DNA of 64,000 nucleotides from Candidatus Izemoplasmatales bacterium (GCA_028698875.1 JAQVVR010000007.1:19186-83185); one strand, 5' to 3'. Shown: positions 35,583 to 45,489, counted from the stretch's first letter. Program-made: numbers and translations. Notes: a model not told the origin generated them from the letters alone.

Positions 35583-35635
35583 AGGTACGTTTTTGTTTAT
35601 CCCACAAGCTCTTTAATATCAATTTAAGGAGGAAA
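35583..35635 (+). promoter_or_regulatory. Candidate L13-type leader of rplM
   Basis: About 55-nt leader between promoter and AAGGAGG. Its position matches the ribosomal L13 leader family known from Bacillota. It contains TTTATCCCACAAGC, but a full fold was not established. Confidence 0.4.
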
Positions 35636-35640
35636 ACAAA

Positions 35641-36075
35641 ATGAATACTTATATGGCAAACGAACAAACGATTGAGCGAAAATGGTTCGTCGTTGATGCC
35701 GCCGGACAAAGATTGGGTCGTCTGGCCACGGAAGTCGCAACAGTTTTAAGAGGAAAGCATAAACCAACATTCACACCACATGTGGATTGTGGAGATTATG
35801 TAATCGTTATTAATGCCGCATCGATTGAACTGACCGGAGATAAATGGGAAAAGAAGTTATACTATACCCATTCTTCATATGCTGGTGGATTAAAGACTAA
35901 AACCGCAAGAGTCATGCTGGAACAATTCCCCGAAAGACTTATTGAACTCGCAGTTAGAGGAATGCTACCAAAAGGCAAGTTAGGCGATCAAACTTACACA
36001 AAATTATTCGTCTATGCAGGAAACGAACATAAACATTCGGCACAAAAGCCGGAAGTTATGGTTATTAAGGGATAG
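35641..36075 (+). CDS. rplM: 50S ribosomal protein L13
   Basis: 144 aa ([39 protein letters not shown] ...). An early assembly protein of the 50S subunit. AAGGAGG at eight bases fits ATG 35641; ATG 35653 is a possible but poorly spaced alternative. It pairs with rpsI in the universal two-gene operon. Confidence 0.97.
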   Translation: MNTYMANEQTIERKWFVVDAAGQRLGRLATEVATVLRGKHKPTFTPHVDCGDYVIVINAASIELTGDKWEKKLYYTHSSYAGGLKTKTARVMLEQFPERLIELAVRGMLPKGKLGDQTYTKLFVYAGNEHKHSAQKPEVMVIKG

Positions 36076-36086
36076 GAGGGACCCCA

Positions 36087-36482
36087 ATGGCTAAAACAGC
36101 AATGTACCGCGGGACTGGAAGACGAAAATCTTCGGTTGCTCGCGTCATCTTAAGACCAGGAAAAGGTCTCATTACCATCAACAAACGGGCGTTTGAAGAA
36201 TACATGCCTTCATCGCTTGCGCGGCTTGACATTTGTCAACCTTTAGTTCTCACTGCTAACGAAAACGTTTTTGATATTACCGTCAGTGTCTTTGGCGGCG
36301 GTCTGATCGGTCAATCGGGAGCGATTCGCTTAGGAATCACCCGAGCCTTACTGGAAGTTAACCCAGAATACCGCAAGATTTTAAAGCCAGCCGGAATGAT
36401 CACCAGAGATCCGCGCGTCAAAGAACGTAAGAAATACGGTCTAAAAGGCGCACGTCGGGCACCACAATTCAGCAAACGTTAA
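36087..36482 (+). CDS. rpsI: 30S ribosomal protein S9
   Basis: 131 aa, ending [17 protein letters not shown]; the C-terminal Lys-Arg tail reaches P-site tRNA. GGAGGG precedes the ATG. It is followed by a strong terminator. Confidence 0.98.
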   Translation: MAKTAMYRGTGRRKSSVARVILRPGKGLITINKRAFEEYMPSSLARLDICQPLVLTANENVFDITVSVFGGGLIGQSGAIRLGITRALLEVNPEYRKILKPAGMITRDPRVKERKKYGLKGARRAPQFSKR

Positions 36483-36500
36483 TTTATTGCCAAAACCAAC

Positions 36501-36529
36501 AAACACAGGGTTCCACATCCTGTGTTTTT
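36501..36529 (+). terminator. Terminator of rplM-rpsI
   Basis: 9-bp stem AAACACAGG (36501-36509) with CCTGTGTTT (36519-36527), then T residues. Confidence 0.88.
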
Positions 36530-36552
36530 GTTTCCAAATGAAATTATATAAA

Positions 36553-36581
36553 TTGATACTTTTTTTCATTTGTAGTAAAAT
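36553..36581 (+). promoter_or_regulatory. Promoter of the heterodimeric ABC exporter
   Basis: -35 TTGATA (36553-36558), 17-bp spacer, -10 TAAAAT (36576-36581). GGGGTGAT is the ribosome binding site of the first gene. Confidence 0.7.
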
Positions 36582-36611
36582 AGAAATGTATTTTTACGGG
36601 GTGATAACAAG

Positions 36612-38399
36612 ATGATTTTTGGCAAACATATCAATCACTTTTATTGGAAATATGCTTTATCATTTATACTTGGCATTGTCGCGCTAGTTATTGTTGATTA
36701 CCTGCAGTTAATTATCCCTGATATAATTGGAAGTATTATCGATGGTATTGAGACAAAGACAATAACCGAGTCTATTTTACTAGATTATGTCATTCGCACC
36801 GGCATATTGGCGGTTTCCATCGTCATTGGCCGGTTTTTATGGCGAATATTCATTTTTGGGACATCAAGAAAAATCGATTATGATATGCGAAACGATTTGT
36901 TCGCTCATTCAGAAAAACTATCGGAACGATATTATCAAGAAAACAAAACGGGCGGTCTGATGGCTTATTTCACTAATGATCTTGAGGCGGTTCGCCAATC
37001 TTTTGCCATGGGAACAATTATGGTTTTTGATGTGCTTTTTCTTGGCGGATTAGCATTTTATAAGATGTATCTGATGGACTGGGGTTTGACATTAATTGCG
37101 ACGATTCCCCTGATCATGATTTCGCTTTTTGCTGCTTTCATTGGTAGTATTACTCGAAAAAAATTCAAAGCTCGACAAAAGGCATTCGAGAACATGAGTG
37201 ATTTCACACAAGAGAATTTTTATGGCATCGGTGTTATCAAAGCATTTGTTAATGAAGTTAAAGAAATTCGCTCATTTAAAACCATCAATATTGATAATTA
37301 CGATAAGAACGTAGCTTTTATTAAAGCGGCGACTATGATGCATGTGGCAATCGAAGTTTTCATTACTTTGATTCGAATCATCATCATTGGTTTTGGCGGA
37401 TATCTTGTCTATAAAACTGTCGGACTTGCGGATGGCGATCCCAATCGTTTTTCCGTTGGTCAGTTAGCAACATATATTTCCTATTTTGCTACAATGGTTT
37501 GGCCAATGATGGCAATCGGCCGACTAATCAATTTACGTTCGCAAGCCAAAGCTTCATTGGAACGAATTAGTGCTTTCTTGGATCAAAAAATTGAAATCGT
37601 TGATGATGAAAATACCATTGATGTCTCTCATGTCGAGGGAAATATTGTTTTTAATAATCTGTCATTCACTTATCCCGGAACGCGGGATGAAGTTTTAAAG
37701 AATATCAATTTTTCTATCAATAAAGGGGAAATAGTTGGCATTATCGGTCGCACGGGTTCGGGTAAAACAACGCTGGTGGATTTGCTTTTGCGACTCTATA
37801 ATCTAAAAGAAAATCAGATATTAATTGATGGCTATGATATTATGAAATTACCGATTAAAACCATTCGTGAAGCAATTGGCTATGTTCCTCAGGACAATTT
37901 CATTTTCTCCGATTCAGTAAGAAACAACATCGCTTTTGCAAAAGACGAAGTATCATATGAGCAAATTGTTGATATGGCAGAAAAAAGTGATGTCGCTGAA
38001 AATATCGAAGAATTTCCCGAAAAATATGAAACAATCGTTGGAGAACGAGGAGTCACTCTTTCTGGAGGGCAAAAACAGCGTGTCTCAATTGCTCGCGCAT
38101 TAATCAAGGATCCAGAAATTCTCATCATGGATGACTCGTTTTCTGCGGTCGACACTAAAACCGAAGAAATCATCTTATCAAACATCAAAACATTGCGAAA
38201 AAACAAAACCACAATTATTATTGCTCATCGAATATCAACTATCAAAGACGCTGACAAAATTGCTTTAATTGATGAAGGCCAAATCGTGGCTTTGGGAACG
38301 CATGATGAATTGATGAGTCAATCGCCCCTATATAATGAAATGGTTCTTCGACAACAACTCGAAGAGGCCATCGAAGGGGGTGTTTCCGATGGCAAATAA
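36612..38399 (+). CDS. ABC exporter half-transporter, degenerate-site partner
   Basis: 595 aa. N-terminal six-helix exporter domain (about 1-310) and C-terminal ATPase: Walker A GRTGSGKTT, Q-loop PQDNFIFSDSV, signature LSGGQKQR, and Walker B LIMDDSFSAVD in which the usual catalytic Glu is Asp. That change is the hallmark of the non-catalytic partner in heterodimers such as BmrC/D, LmrC/D and TM287/288. It overlaps the next gene by 11 bases, so the two surely form one complex at the cell membrane. Substrate (drug, lipid or peptide) is unknown. Confidence 0.9.
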   Translation: MIFGKHINHFYWKYALSFILGIVALVIVDYLQLIIPDIIGSIIDGIETKTITESILLDYVIRTGILAVSIVIGRFLWRIFIFGTSRKIDYDMRNDLFAHSEKLSERYYQENKTGGLMAYFTNDLEAVRQSFAMGTIMVFDVLFLGGLAFYKMYLMDWGLTLIATIPLIMISLFAAFIGSITRKKFKARQKAFENMSDFTQENFYGIGVIKAFVNEVKEIRSFKTINIDNYDKNVAFIKAATMMHVAIEVFITLIRIIIIGFGGYLVYKTVGLADGDPNRFSVGQLATYISYFATMVWPMMAIGRLINLRSQAKASLERISAFLDQKIEIVDDENTIDVSHVEGNIVFNNLSFTYPGTRDEVLKNINFSINKGEIVGIIGRTGSGKTTLVDLLLRLYNLKENQILIDGYDIMKLPIKTIREAIGYVPQDNFIFSDSVRNNIAFAKDEVSYEQIVDMAEKSDVAENIEEFPEKYETIVGERGVTLSGGQKQRVSIARALIKDPEILIMDDSFSAVDTKTEEIILSNIKTLRKNKTTIIIAHRISTIKDADKIALIDEGQIVALGTHDELMSQSPLYNEMVLRQQLEEAIEGGVSDGK

Positions 38400-40206
38400 A
38401 ATCAAGAATGATTTTGTGGATATTGATTCGATTCGGTTACGAAAAATGAGTGACGGACAGATTATTAAACGGCTGTTTTTCTATGTAAAACCATTTTTTA
38501 AACCGTTGTTTTTTGCGATTTTTATGGTTTTGTTACTAGTCGGACTGGATATTATTTCCCCACTTTTGTTCGCTGAAGTCATCAATCAGCTCAGTGCTGA
38601 GCAAATAGATGGGCAGACTTTCATAAACATTTTAATTATTGTCGCTATTTATTTTGTCACGATGATTTTTAGCGCTATATTGTCATATAAACAAACAATG
38701 TTACTGCAAAAAACGGGACAAAAAATCATCTTCAAAATACGTGAAGATACATTCAACCATATTGAAACTTTATCGATGGCACAATTCAACAAAGTCCCCA
38801 TCGGAAAATTGGTCACCAGAGTTACAAGTGATACCAACACTTTAAACAGCCTTTATACCGATGTGATAGTAAGCCTATTCCGCAATTCTTTAACAATCGT
38901 AGCTGTCTTTTTTACAATGATGTTTTTGGATATTGAATTGACAGCTTATATCTGTATTGTGGTTCCATTTGTGTTCATTGCTTCATTTGTGTTTCGTAAA
39001 TATGCTAGGTTGGTATATCGGCGGATTCGTTATCATATTTCTGGGATTAACGCTTTTTTATCGGAACATCTTTCAGGAATGCGAATCATACAAATCTTCA
39101 ACCGCGAAACATTTAAACTCAACCAATTCAAACAAAAAAATCACGATTTATATCAAAGTAATTATATGCAGACATTCATCAATGCAATTTATCGACCACT
39201 GATGTATTTTCTCTATGCCGTTGCTTTGGTTCTTGTTTTGTGGATTGGTGGAAAGAAAGCCATGATGGGAACTTTGGAAATTGGTATTTTATTTGCTTTT
39301 ACCGATTATATTCGTCGGTTTTTTAACCCAATTCAAGATTTGGCTGAACAGTTTGATGTTTTACAATCATCATTTATTTCTGGGGAGCGGATTTTTGAAA
39401 TTCTTGATACCAACCCCGAAATCATAAATGCTCCTGATGCAATTGAATTGGCTGATGTAAAAGGGAAAATCGAATTTCGCAATGTCTGGTTTGCCTACTT
39501 GGGAGAAGATTGGATTTTAAAAGATGTCTCCTTTACTGTCAATGCGAAACAGACCATGGCTTTTGTTGGTGCCACTGGCTCAGGGAAAACAACGATTATG
39601 AGCCTTATCGTTCGCAATTACGACATTCAAAAAGGTGAGATTCTGATTGATGATATCAATATCAGATCAATCAAAATTGAATCATTGAGATCAAAGGTTG
39701 GTCAGATGCTTCAGGATGTTTTCCTGTTTTCGGGAACAGTTGAATCAAACATTAGGATGGGCAATGACAGTTTATTAGAAACTGACATTTTGGAAGCCGC
39801 CAAATATGTCAATGCCGACCGATTTATTGACCGTTTACCCGACAAATATCAAGAATTGGTTCGGGAGCGTGGTAATAACTTTTCGGCTGGTGAACGACAA
39901 CTGCTTTCATTTGCTCGCACGGTATTGCGCAAACCTTCAATTATGATTTTGGATGAGGCCACGGCCAATATTGATACTGAAACTGAAGAGTTGATTCAAG
40001 AGTCATTAAAAAAGATGATGAATATTGGAACAATGATTATCGTTGCGCATCGGCTTTCAACTATTCAACATGTGGATAACATCGCCGTGATGCAAAAAGG
40101 AAAAATTGTGGAGATGGGAAATCATCAGCAACTGCTTAAACTCAAAGGTCTGTATTATAATCTTTATCAGCTTCAATACGATAAGCACACAAGAAAAGAA
40201 GTTTGA
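38389..40206 (+). CDS. ABC exporter half-transporter, catalytic partner
   Basis: 605 aa. Six-helix exporter domain followed by ATPase: Walker A GATGSGKTT, Q-loop LQDVFLFSGTV, signature variant FSAGERQ, Walker B IMILDEATANID with the catalytic Glu intact, and AHRLST switch. The weaker signature here and the Asp in the partner imply one normal and one degenerate ATP site. ATG 38389 lies after GAAGGGGGTG; an earlier ATG at 38335 is deep inside the partner gene without a site. Confidence 0.9.
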   Translation: MANKIKNDFVDIDSIRLRKMSDGQIIKRLFFYVKPFFKPLFFAIFMVLLLVGLDIISPLLFAEVINQLSAEQIDGQTFINILIIVAIYFVTMIFSAILSYKQTMLLQKTGQKIIFKIREDTFNHIETLSMAQFNKVPIGKLVTRVTSDTNTLNSLYTDVIVSLFRNSLTIVAVFFTMMFLDIELTAYICIVVPFVFIASFVFRKYARLVYRRIRYHISGINAFLSEHLSGMRIIQIFNRETFKLNQFKQKNHDLYQSNYMQTFINAIYRPLMYFLYAVALVLVLWIGGKKAMMGTLEIGILFAFTDYIRRFFNPIQDLAEQFDVLQSSFISGERIFEILDTNPEIINAPDAIELADVKGKIEFRNVWFAYLGEDWILKDVSFTVNAKQTMAFVGATGSGKTTIMSLIVRNYDIQKGEILIDDINIRSIKIESLRSKVGQMLQDVFLFSGTVESNIRMGNDSLLETDILEAAKYVNADRFIDRLPDKYQELVRERGNNFSAGERQLLSFARTVLRKPSIMILDEATANIDTETEELIQESLKKMMNIGTMIIVAHRLSTIQHVDNIAVMQKGKIVEMGNHQQLLKLKGLYYNLYQLQYDKHTRKEV

Positions 40207-40289
40207 GGACACAAATTAGAACTCGTTTGAATATGATGTGTTTGAAAACGTCACTGATTAGGTAGAAAGTACAGAAATTGATATATACG

Positions 40290-40322
40290 GCGGATTCTCC
40301 GAACGGGAATCCGCTTTTTTTT
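40290..40322 (+). terminator. Terminator after the ABC exporter genes
   Basis: 8-bp stem GCGGATTC (40290-40297) with GAATCCGC (40307-40314), continued inside by CCG/CGG, then eight T residues. Confidence 0.9.
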
Positions 40323-40350
40323 GAGAACAACGGCTTTTTCATTGAATTTA

Positions 40351-40359
40351 TGTTATAAT
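40351..40359 (+). promoter_or_regulatory. Promoter of cls-rmuC
   Basis: Extended -10 TGTTATAAT at 40351-40359; no clear -35. A GGAGGG site lies before ATG 40396. Confidence 0.6.
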
Positions 40360-40395
40360 TTCTATGGTAAAGATATATCACATGGAGGGTTCGTT

Positions 40396-41937
40396 ATGCG
40401 ACGGGGATTTCAAGTAATAATATTGTTTATTGTCGTCACCTTTATATATACGATGTTACTTGTGCAGACGAATATTGCCTCGATTCTAAAGAATCTTTTA
40501 GAAAGCGGAGACTTCTTTATATCAGGCAAATACTGGTTATATATTTTTGAAATCGCCCTGGGTTTATTGGCGATTATGATATCGTGCCGAATCATTCTTA
40601 AGCAAACATACGCATACAATAAATCACATTGGATTATCATAATGCTGTTATCACCAGTCATTGGCATTATCCTATACGTTGTTTTCGCTCGAGATTTCAC
40701 AACCAAAAAATTAAGTAAAACGAGGCCGCTAATCGCTGAAAAGCAATTTCTTAAACTCGAAGAAAAGACTGACCCTCATTTTGAAAAGCATGAAAGTGGA
40801 GAAGTGTTTCGCTTCATCGGAGAAACCACGAAACGTTCCATATATGAAAATGACACTTATGTAGAAGTGTTAAATAACGGCGATACTTTTTTTCCGCGTT
40901 TGATTTCGGAACTACAACAAGCGGAAGAATATATCATGATGGAGTTTTACATCATAAAAAATGATCAAATCGGAACCCGAGTCTTGGACGTGTTAAAAGA
41001 AAAAGCCATGACGGGGGTCGATGTTTATCTGATTTATGATCACCTCGGCAGTAATAAATATCTTAAAAACGATTATTTACGGTCATTAAAAGCGGCTGGG
41101 GTTAAAATTGGCATTTTCGATCCGCAAAAAATATCACTTTTTAATAGTAATGTCAATTTCCGCAATCATCGAAAAGCAATCGTTATCGATGGTCATATTG
41201 GGTTTGTTGGTGGTATGAATTTGGCTGATGAATACAATCATGATTCCCCGAAATTTGGATTTTGGCGGGACACACACGTTTTGATTCGCGGGAACGGGGT
41301 AACCAGCATTCAAAACGTGTTCATTAAAGACTGGTATTATATAACTTCGCTGGTTTTGGAAAAACCACTTGATAAATCAGTTGAATCATTTCCTGGCTTG
41401 TTTACCGTAATCGAATCGGGGCCTGATTTTGAAATCGACATGATTAAAGATGTATATCTTAAAATGATTGGTTCGGCTAAAAAATCGATTAAAATTGTCA
41501 CACCATACCTAATTATCGAACCTGAAATGATGTCAGCTTTAAAAATTGCTGTGAAAAGCAATGTGGAAGTATCCTTTTTAGTGCCCGGAATGAGTGATTA
41601 CGTTACTGTGGGTTTTGCAACCCGGTCTTTCTATGAACAACTCTTATCATATGGCATCAAAATTTATGAACTGAAAAATCACTTTGTTCATTCCAAAATT
41701 TTGATTGTTGATGATGATATCGCCTCGGTTGGGTCAGTTAATTTTGATCCGCGGAGTTTCCATCTAAATTTCGAAGTTACAAGTATTTTTAGTAATCCTG
41801 CGGTGGATGTCTTAGTCAAATCTTTTGCTAATGATTTGGAGAAGTCCAATGAGATTATTCCCGAGGTATGGAAAAAACGGGGATTCTTTCGTCGTTTCAT
41901 ACAAGGCTTATTTAATTTATTTAGTCCCTTATTTTAA
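40396..41937 (+). CDS. cls: Cardiolipin synthase (PLD family)
   Basis: 513 aa. Three hydrophobic stretches in the first 110 residues anchor it, followed by a phospholipase-D-type domain with both HKD motifs: His258-x-Lys260-x4-Asp265 and His432-x-Lys434-x4-Asp439, each followed by GG/GSxN. It joins two phosphatidylglycerol molecules into cardiolipin at the membrane. GGAGGG selects ATG 40396; the longer in-frame start at 40321 overlaps the terminator. rmuC follows after 17 bases. Confidence 0.95.
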   Translation: MRRGFQVIILFIVVTFIYTMLLVQTNIASILKNLLESGDFFISGKYWLYIFEIALGLLAIMISCRIILKQTYAYNKSHWIIIMLLSPVIGIILYVVFARDFTTKKLSKTRPLIAEKQFLKLEEKTDPHFEKHESGEVFRFIGETTKRSIYENDTYVEVLNNGDTFFPRLISELQQAEEYIMMEFYIIKNDQIGTRVLDVLKEKAMTGVDVYLIYDHLGSNKYLKNDYLRSLKAAGVKIGIFDPQKISLFNSNVNFRNHRKAIVIDGHIGFVGGMNLADEYNHDSPKFGFWRDTHVLIRGNGVTSIQNVFIKDWYYITSLVLEKPLDKSVESFPGLFTVIESGPDFEIDMIKDVYLKMIGSAKKSIKIVTPYLIIEPEMMSALKIAVKSNVEVSFLVPGMSDYVTVGFATRSFYEQLLSYGIKIYELKNHFVHSKILIVDDDIASVGSVNFDPRSFHLNFEVTSIFSNPAVDVLVKSFANDLEKSNEIIPEVWKKRGFFRRFIQGLFNLFSPLF

Positions 41938-41954
41938 TTTTATAGGAGGCATTT

Positions 41955-43241
41955 ATGGATTCTGATACCATGTTCATTATCATAATCGTTTTGTTTGTCA
42001 TTCTTTTGGCTGGGATCATATACCTCATTTTCCGAAAAAAGGATATTTCTGGCAATAATAATGAAGAGATTAATCGGTTAAATGCGGAAATCTCCAATCG
42101 ACTTGGGGATATGAAGGCGACAGTGTCGCAATCAATTTTCGATGCGATTATGAAATTTAACGATCAAGTAAACCAGAAATTAGGCGATAACAATCAAAGG
42201 TCGGCCGAAAATATAACGGAGTTTCGGATTGCGGTTAATTCTGAGTTGGGGTCATTTAGAGAAAAGATCTCATTGCGACTAAACGAAAGTTTTCAGGGTC
42301 TGAATGAAGTCATCGAAAAACGAATGGGAATGATTAACGAAAAAGTCGAAGACCGTCTTTCCAAGGGTTTTACCGAAACGAACTTAACTTTTCTTCAGAT
42401 TGCGGAACGCGTTAAAGTCATTGATGATGCCCAAAAGAATATTCAGGAGCTTTCCAATGAAATGATTGGTCTGCAACAAATTCTTAAAAATAATCAAAGT
42501 CGAGGATCATTTGGTGAGTATCAGTTGAATCAGTTACTTTACAGTGTTTTTGGGGATAACAAAAAGCTATATGATATTCAATATACCATCAAAGAAGCCA
42601 GAGGAAAAAGCGAAACGGTACGTGCTGATGCGGTTGTTTTTATGCCTGAACCTAATGGTATGATTGCCATAGATTCCAAATTTCCATTTTCAGCATATGC
42701 CAAACTTTTTGACAATAAGGATTTAACCAAAGAAGAAGAAAATAAATTGATCCAAACCTTTGGTGCTGATGTAAAAAAACATATAAACGAAATTGCTACT
42801 AAATATATAATTTCCGGAATCACAGCTGATTATGCTTTAATGTTTGTTGCTTCCGATGGTATCTTAGCCTTATTGCATTCACGACTTCAAAACATAGTTG
42901 AGCATGCTCGTTCTAAAAATGTAACCATCGTTTCTCCAACGACTTTAATTCCATTGCTTTCTTCATATCGTGCGGTCTCAATTGATTATGAACGTAGCAA
43001 GTATACCGCTGAAATAAATAGAGAACTAATGCAACTAAATAAGGAGTTTGAAAAATTTAATAACGATTGGTTGCGATTAAATGACAATATTCAAAAACTA
43101 ACTAAACAAAGTTCCGATGTCAACACGAGAGTCGAGAAAATCACAACTAAATTTGGTCGAATCAAAAATGTTGATTTGTTGGAGGAAAACCAAAAAGTTG
43201 AATCAATCAGCAATGAAGAAGACGATGGTTTGAACGAATAA
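41955..43241 (+). CDS. rmuC: DNA recombination protein RmuC homologue
   Basis: 428 aa. One N-terminal membrane helix (residues 6-26), a long coiled-coil region (about 35-175) and the RmuC nuclease-like domain (GSFGEYQLNQLL ... RADAVVFMPEPNGMIAIDSKFPFSAY). E. coli rmuC loss increases inversion at short inverted repeats; the biochemical activity is not settled. ATAGGAGGC precedes the ATG. Probably co-transcribed with cls. Confidence 0.92.
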   Translation: MDSDTMFIIIIVLFVILLAGIIYLIFRKKDISGNNNEEINRLNAEISNRLGDMKATVSQSIFDAIMKFNDQVNQKLGDNNQRSAENITEFRIAVNSELGSFREKISLRLNESFQGLNEVIEKRMGMINEKVEDRLSKGFTETNLTFLQIAERVKVIDDAQKNIQELSNEMIGLQQILKNNQSRGSFGEYQLNQLLYSVFGDNKKLYDIQYTIKEARGKSETVRADAVVFMPEPNGMIAIDSKFPFSAYAKLFDNKDLTKEEENKLIQTFGADVKKHINEIATKYIISGITADYALMFVASDGILALLHSRLQNIVEHARSKNVTIVSPTTLIPLLSSYRAVSIDYERSKYTAEINRELMQLNKEFEKFNNDWLRLNDNIQKLTKQSSDVNTRVEKITTKFGRIKNVDLLEENQKVESISNEEDDGLNE

Positions 43242-43305
43242 ATGTTAATAAATATCGCTAAACGGCAACGTCAAACGGTTCAAAACATATTTAGGGAAAT
43301 AAAAC

Positions 43306-43334
43306 TTGCATTTTAAAAATGATAGTTGTATAAT
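43306..43334 (+). promoter_or_regulatory. Promoter of the cold-shock gene
   Basis: -35 TTGCAT (43306-43311), 17-bp spacer, -10 TATAAT (43329-43334). The leader is short, near 30 nt, unlike the long cold-responsive leader of E. coli cspA. Confidence 0.82.
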
Positions 43335-43369
43335 GTATTCAGCATCAAAAATAAATAAAGGAGAAACAC

Positions 43370-43567
43370 ATGAACGGAACAGTAAAATGGTTCAACGCAG
43401 AAAAAGGCTACGGATTTATCACTGGTGAAGATGGAAAAGATATTTTCGCTCACTACTCAGCAATCCAAGGCGAAGGCTACAAAGCTCTTGAGAACGGTCA
43501 AAAAGTAAGTTTTGACGTTACCAATGGCGCTAGAGGCCCGCAAGCTGCTAACATAGTAAAACTGTAA
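43370..43567 (+). CDS. Cold-shock protein (Csp family)
   Basis: 65 aa OB-fold with RNP1 KGYGFIT and RNP2 DIFAHYSAI. Binds single-stranded RNA/DNA and acts as RNA chaperone. AAAGGAGA site and its own promoter and terminator make it monocistronic. The short leader suggests constitutive expression, but temperature control cannot be judged from sequence. Confidence 0.96.
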   Translation: MNGTVKWFNAEKGYGFITGEDGKDIFAHYSAIQGEGYKALENGQKVSFDVTNGARGPQAANIVKL

Positions 43568-43591
43568 TAGTCGACCTAGTTAACCAGTAGA

Positions 43592-43627
43592 AAAGAGCAT
43601 TTCAGATAAAACTGATGCTCTTTTTTT
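43592..43627 (+). terminator. Terminator of the cold-shock gene
   Basis: 9-bp stem AAAGAGCAT (43592-43600) with ATGCTCTTT (43615-43623), an inner CAG/CTG stem and a T run. Confidence 0.9.
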
Positions 43628-43649
43628 GTCCACAGAATTACGATATCAC

Positions 43650-43678
43650 TTGAAAACTCAGAGATTATTTCATATAAT
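43650..43678 (+). promoter_or_regulatory. Promoter of cysS-mrnC
   Basis: -35 TTGAAA (43650-43655), 17-bp spacer, -10 TATAAT (43673-43678). No T-box element fits in the roughly 25-nt leader. Confidence 0.8.
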
Positions 43679-43707
43679 TGACTATACGCAGAAGGATGTG
43701 AAATTCA

Positions 43708-45045
43708 ATGAAAATATTTAATTCTTACACCAACTCTTTAGAGACTTTTGTCCCGCACCATGAAGGTCAGATTTCGATGTATGTCTGCGGACCAACGGTA
43801 TATAATTATATTCATATCGGGAATGCCAGACCCGTTGTCTTTTTTGATGTTGTCAGACGGTTTTTTGAAGCCAAAGGATATAATGTTAATTTTGTATCCA
43901 ATTTTACTGATGTCGATGATAAAATCATACAAAAAGCCAAAAATGAAGGTGTTTCGGAACTTGATGTTAGTAATCGTTTCATTAAAGCCTTTTTGAACGA
44001 TGTTGAAAACCTTGGGTCGAAGACTGACTATATAAAACCTCGCGTTACCGAGTATATGCCGCAAATTATTGCTTATATTAAAGAAATGGTTGACAAAGGG
44101 TTTGCTTATATTGTGGATGGCGATGTATTTTTTAGCGTTGATAAAATCGCGGAATACGGTCATCTATCTAATCGAAAACTTGAAGACTTATTAGCAGGAT
44201 CTCGTATCGAAGTAAACGATAAAAAGCACAATCCATTGGATTTTGTTCTTTGGAAAAAAACAACTGAAGGCGTTCATTGGGATTCGCCATTTTCCATTGG
44301 CAGACCGGGATGGCACACAGAATGTGTTACGATGATTGATGATATTTTTGGGGAAGAAATTGATATCCATGGTGGAGGTATTGACATTATATTTCCGCAT
44401 CATGAAAATGAAATTGCTCAATCATTGGCATGCAAGGGACATCGATGCGCCAATATTTGGATGCATAATGGTCGACTTAACCTTGAAGGCGAAAAAATGA
44501 GCAAAAGTGAAGGTAATGTGGTTTGGGTCAAGGATATTTCTGTAGATCCGTTGGCGTTTAGGATGTTTTTACTTTCGACTCATTATCGTTCGCCAATTGC
44601 ATATTCTCAAGAATCTTTGGGAAATTATGTAAATGAATGGCAACGAATTAAAAAAACGGTATCCGGATTATTTATCGCTTTGGATTATAATTCAGTTTAT
44701 CAAGCAAAAATAGAAATAGGCGATTTAGATATTGTGGCATCAATTCAAGCATTCGATGAAGCTATGGAAACCGACTTTAATACCCCTAACGCTTTAACAG
44801 CGCTTAATCAAACAATTAAAATAATTAACAATATTATGCGACAAAAGCCTAATTATCAACGAATGAATCAAGGACTCAAAGCCGTAAACTATATGCTTGA
44901 TATTTTAGGCTTGTCGGTGGCTCAACTGCCATTATCGGAAGAAGATAAAAACTTAATCCATCGCTGGGAAGCGGCAAGAAAAGCAAAAGATTTCTTCTTA
45001 GCTGATGCTATTCGCAGTGAACTTGCTAAGAAAAATTTGATCTAA
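43708..45045 (+). CDS. cysS: Cysteinyl-tRNA synthetase
   Basis: 445 aa class I synthetase. HIGH motif as HIGN in YNYIHIGNARP, zinc-binding residues in YVCGPTVYN and in the GWHTECVTM and HHENEIAQ regions, and KMSKS in GEKMSKSEGN. It charges tRNA-Cys. Followed after one base by mrnC, the usual Bacillota order. GAAGGATG site. Confidence 0.96.
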   Translation: MKIFNSYTNSLETFVPHHEGQISMYVCGPTVYNYIHIGNARPVVFFDVVRRFFEAKGYNVNFVSNFTDVDDKIIQKAKNEGVSELDVSNRFIKAFLNDVENLGSKTDYIKPRVTEYMPQIIAYIKEMVDKGFAYIVDGDVFFSVDKIAEYGHLSNRKLEDLLAGSRIEVNDKKHNPLDFVLWKKTTEGVHWDSPFSIGRPGWHTECVTMIDDIFGEEIDIHGGGIDIIFPHHENEIAQSLACKGHRCANIWMHNGRLNLEGEKMSKSEGNVVWVKDISVDPLAFRMFLLSTHYRSPIAYSQESLGNYVNEWQRIKKTVSGLFIALDYNSVYQAKIEIGDLDIVASIQAFDEAMETDFNTPNALTALNQTIKIINNIMRQKPNYQRMNQGLKAVNYMLDILGLSVAQLPLSEEDKNLIHRWEAARKAKDFFLADAIRSELAKKNLI

Positions 45046-45046
45046 T

Positions 45047-45433
45047 ATGAATATGCATAACGGACTAACACTTGCTTATTTAGGCGATGCGATTTGGGAA
45101 GCAAAGATTCGGGAATATTTAATGAAATCAGGTTTGACAAAGGTAAATGATTTACATCGAAAGGCAATTAAATTCACATCAGCGATAGGTGAAGCGACTG
45201 CCGTCGATCGATTGATATCCGAGTGTTTCTCGGAAACCGAAATTGACATCTTTAAACGCGGAAGGAATGCGGAGTCAACGCACAAACCCAAAAGCGTTGA
45301 TTTAGGAACTTATCATAAATCAACTGGATTTGAAGCGGTGATTGGTTATTTATATTTGGAAAACGCCACCTCACGTTTGGAAGAAATTATGATGATAAGT
45401 ATTCACATTATTGAAGAAACATTATTGCGGTAA
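45047..45433 (+). CDS. mrnC: Mini-ribonuclease III
   Basis: 128 aa, RNase III catalytic domain only, without dsRNA-binding domain. Active-site Asp in LAYLGDAIWE and Glu in TGFEAVIGYLYLE. In B. subtilis it matures 23S rRNA ends. The start follows the cysS stop by one base and has no clear ribosome binding site, pointing to re-initiation; ATG 45053 is also possible. Confidence 0.93.
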   Translation: MNMHNGLTLAYLGDAIWEAKIREYLMKSGLTKVNDLHRKAIKFTSAIGEATAVDRLISECFSETEIDIFKRGRNAESTHKPKSVDLGTYHKSTGFEAVIGYLYLENATSRLEEIMMISIHIIEETLLR

Positions 45434-45466
45434 CGGTGATTTTCTCTTAAAAAATCGCCGTTATTT
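45431..45466 (+). terminator. Terminator after mrnC
   Basis: 13-pair stem TAACGGTGATTTT (45431-45443) with AAAATCGCCGTTA (45451-45463), one G-U pair, overlapping the mrnC stop codon. The following T run is short. Confidence 0.75.
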
Positions 45467-45489
45467 TCAAGAAAAGATCACAATATCTA

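Noticed and set aside
43678..43707. T-box riboswitch before cysS
   Set aside because: The leader after the promoter is only about 25 bases, too short for a T-box.
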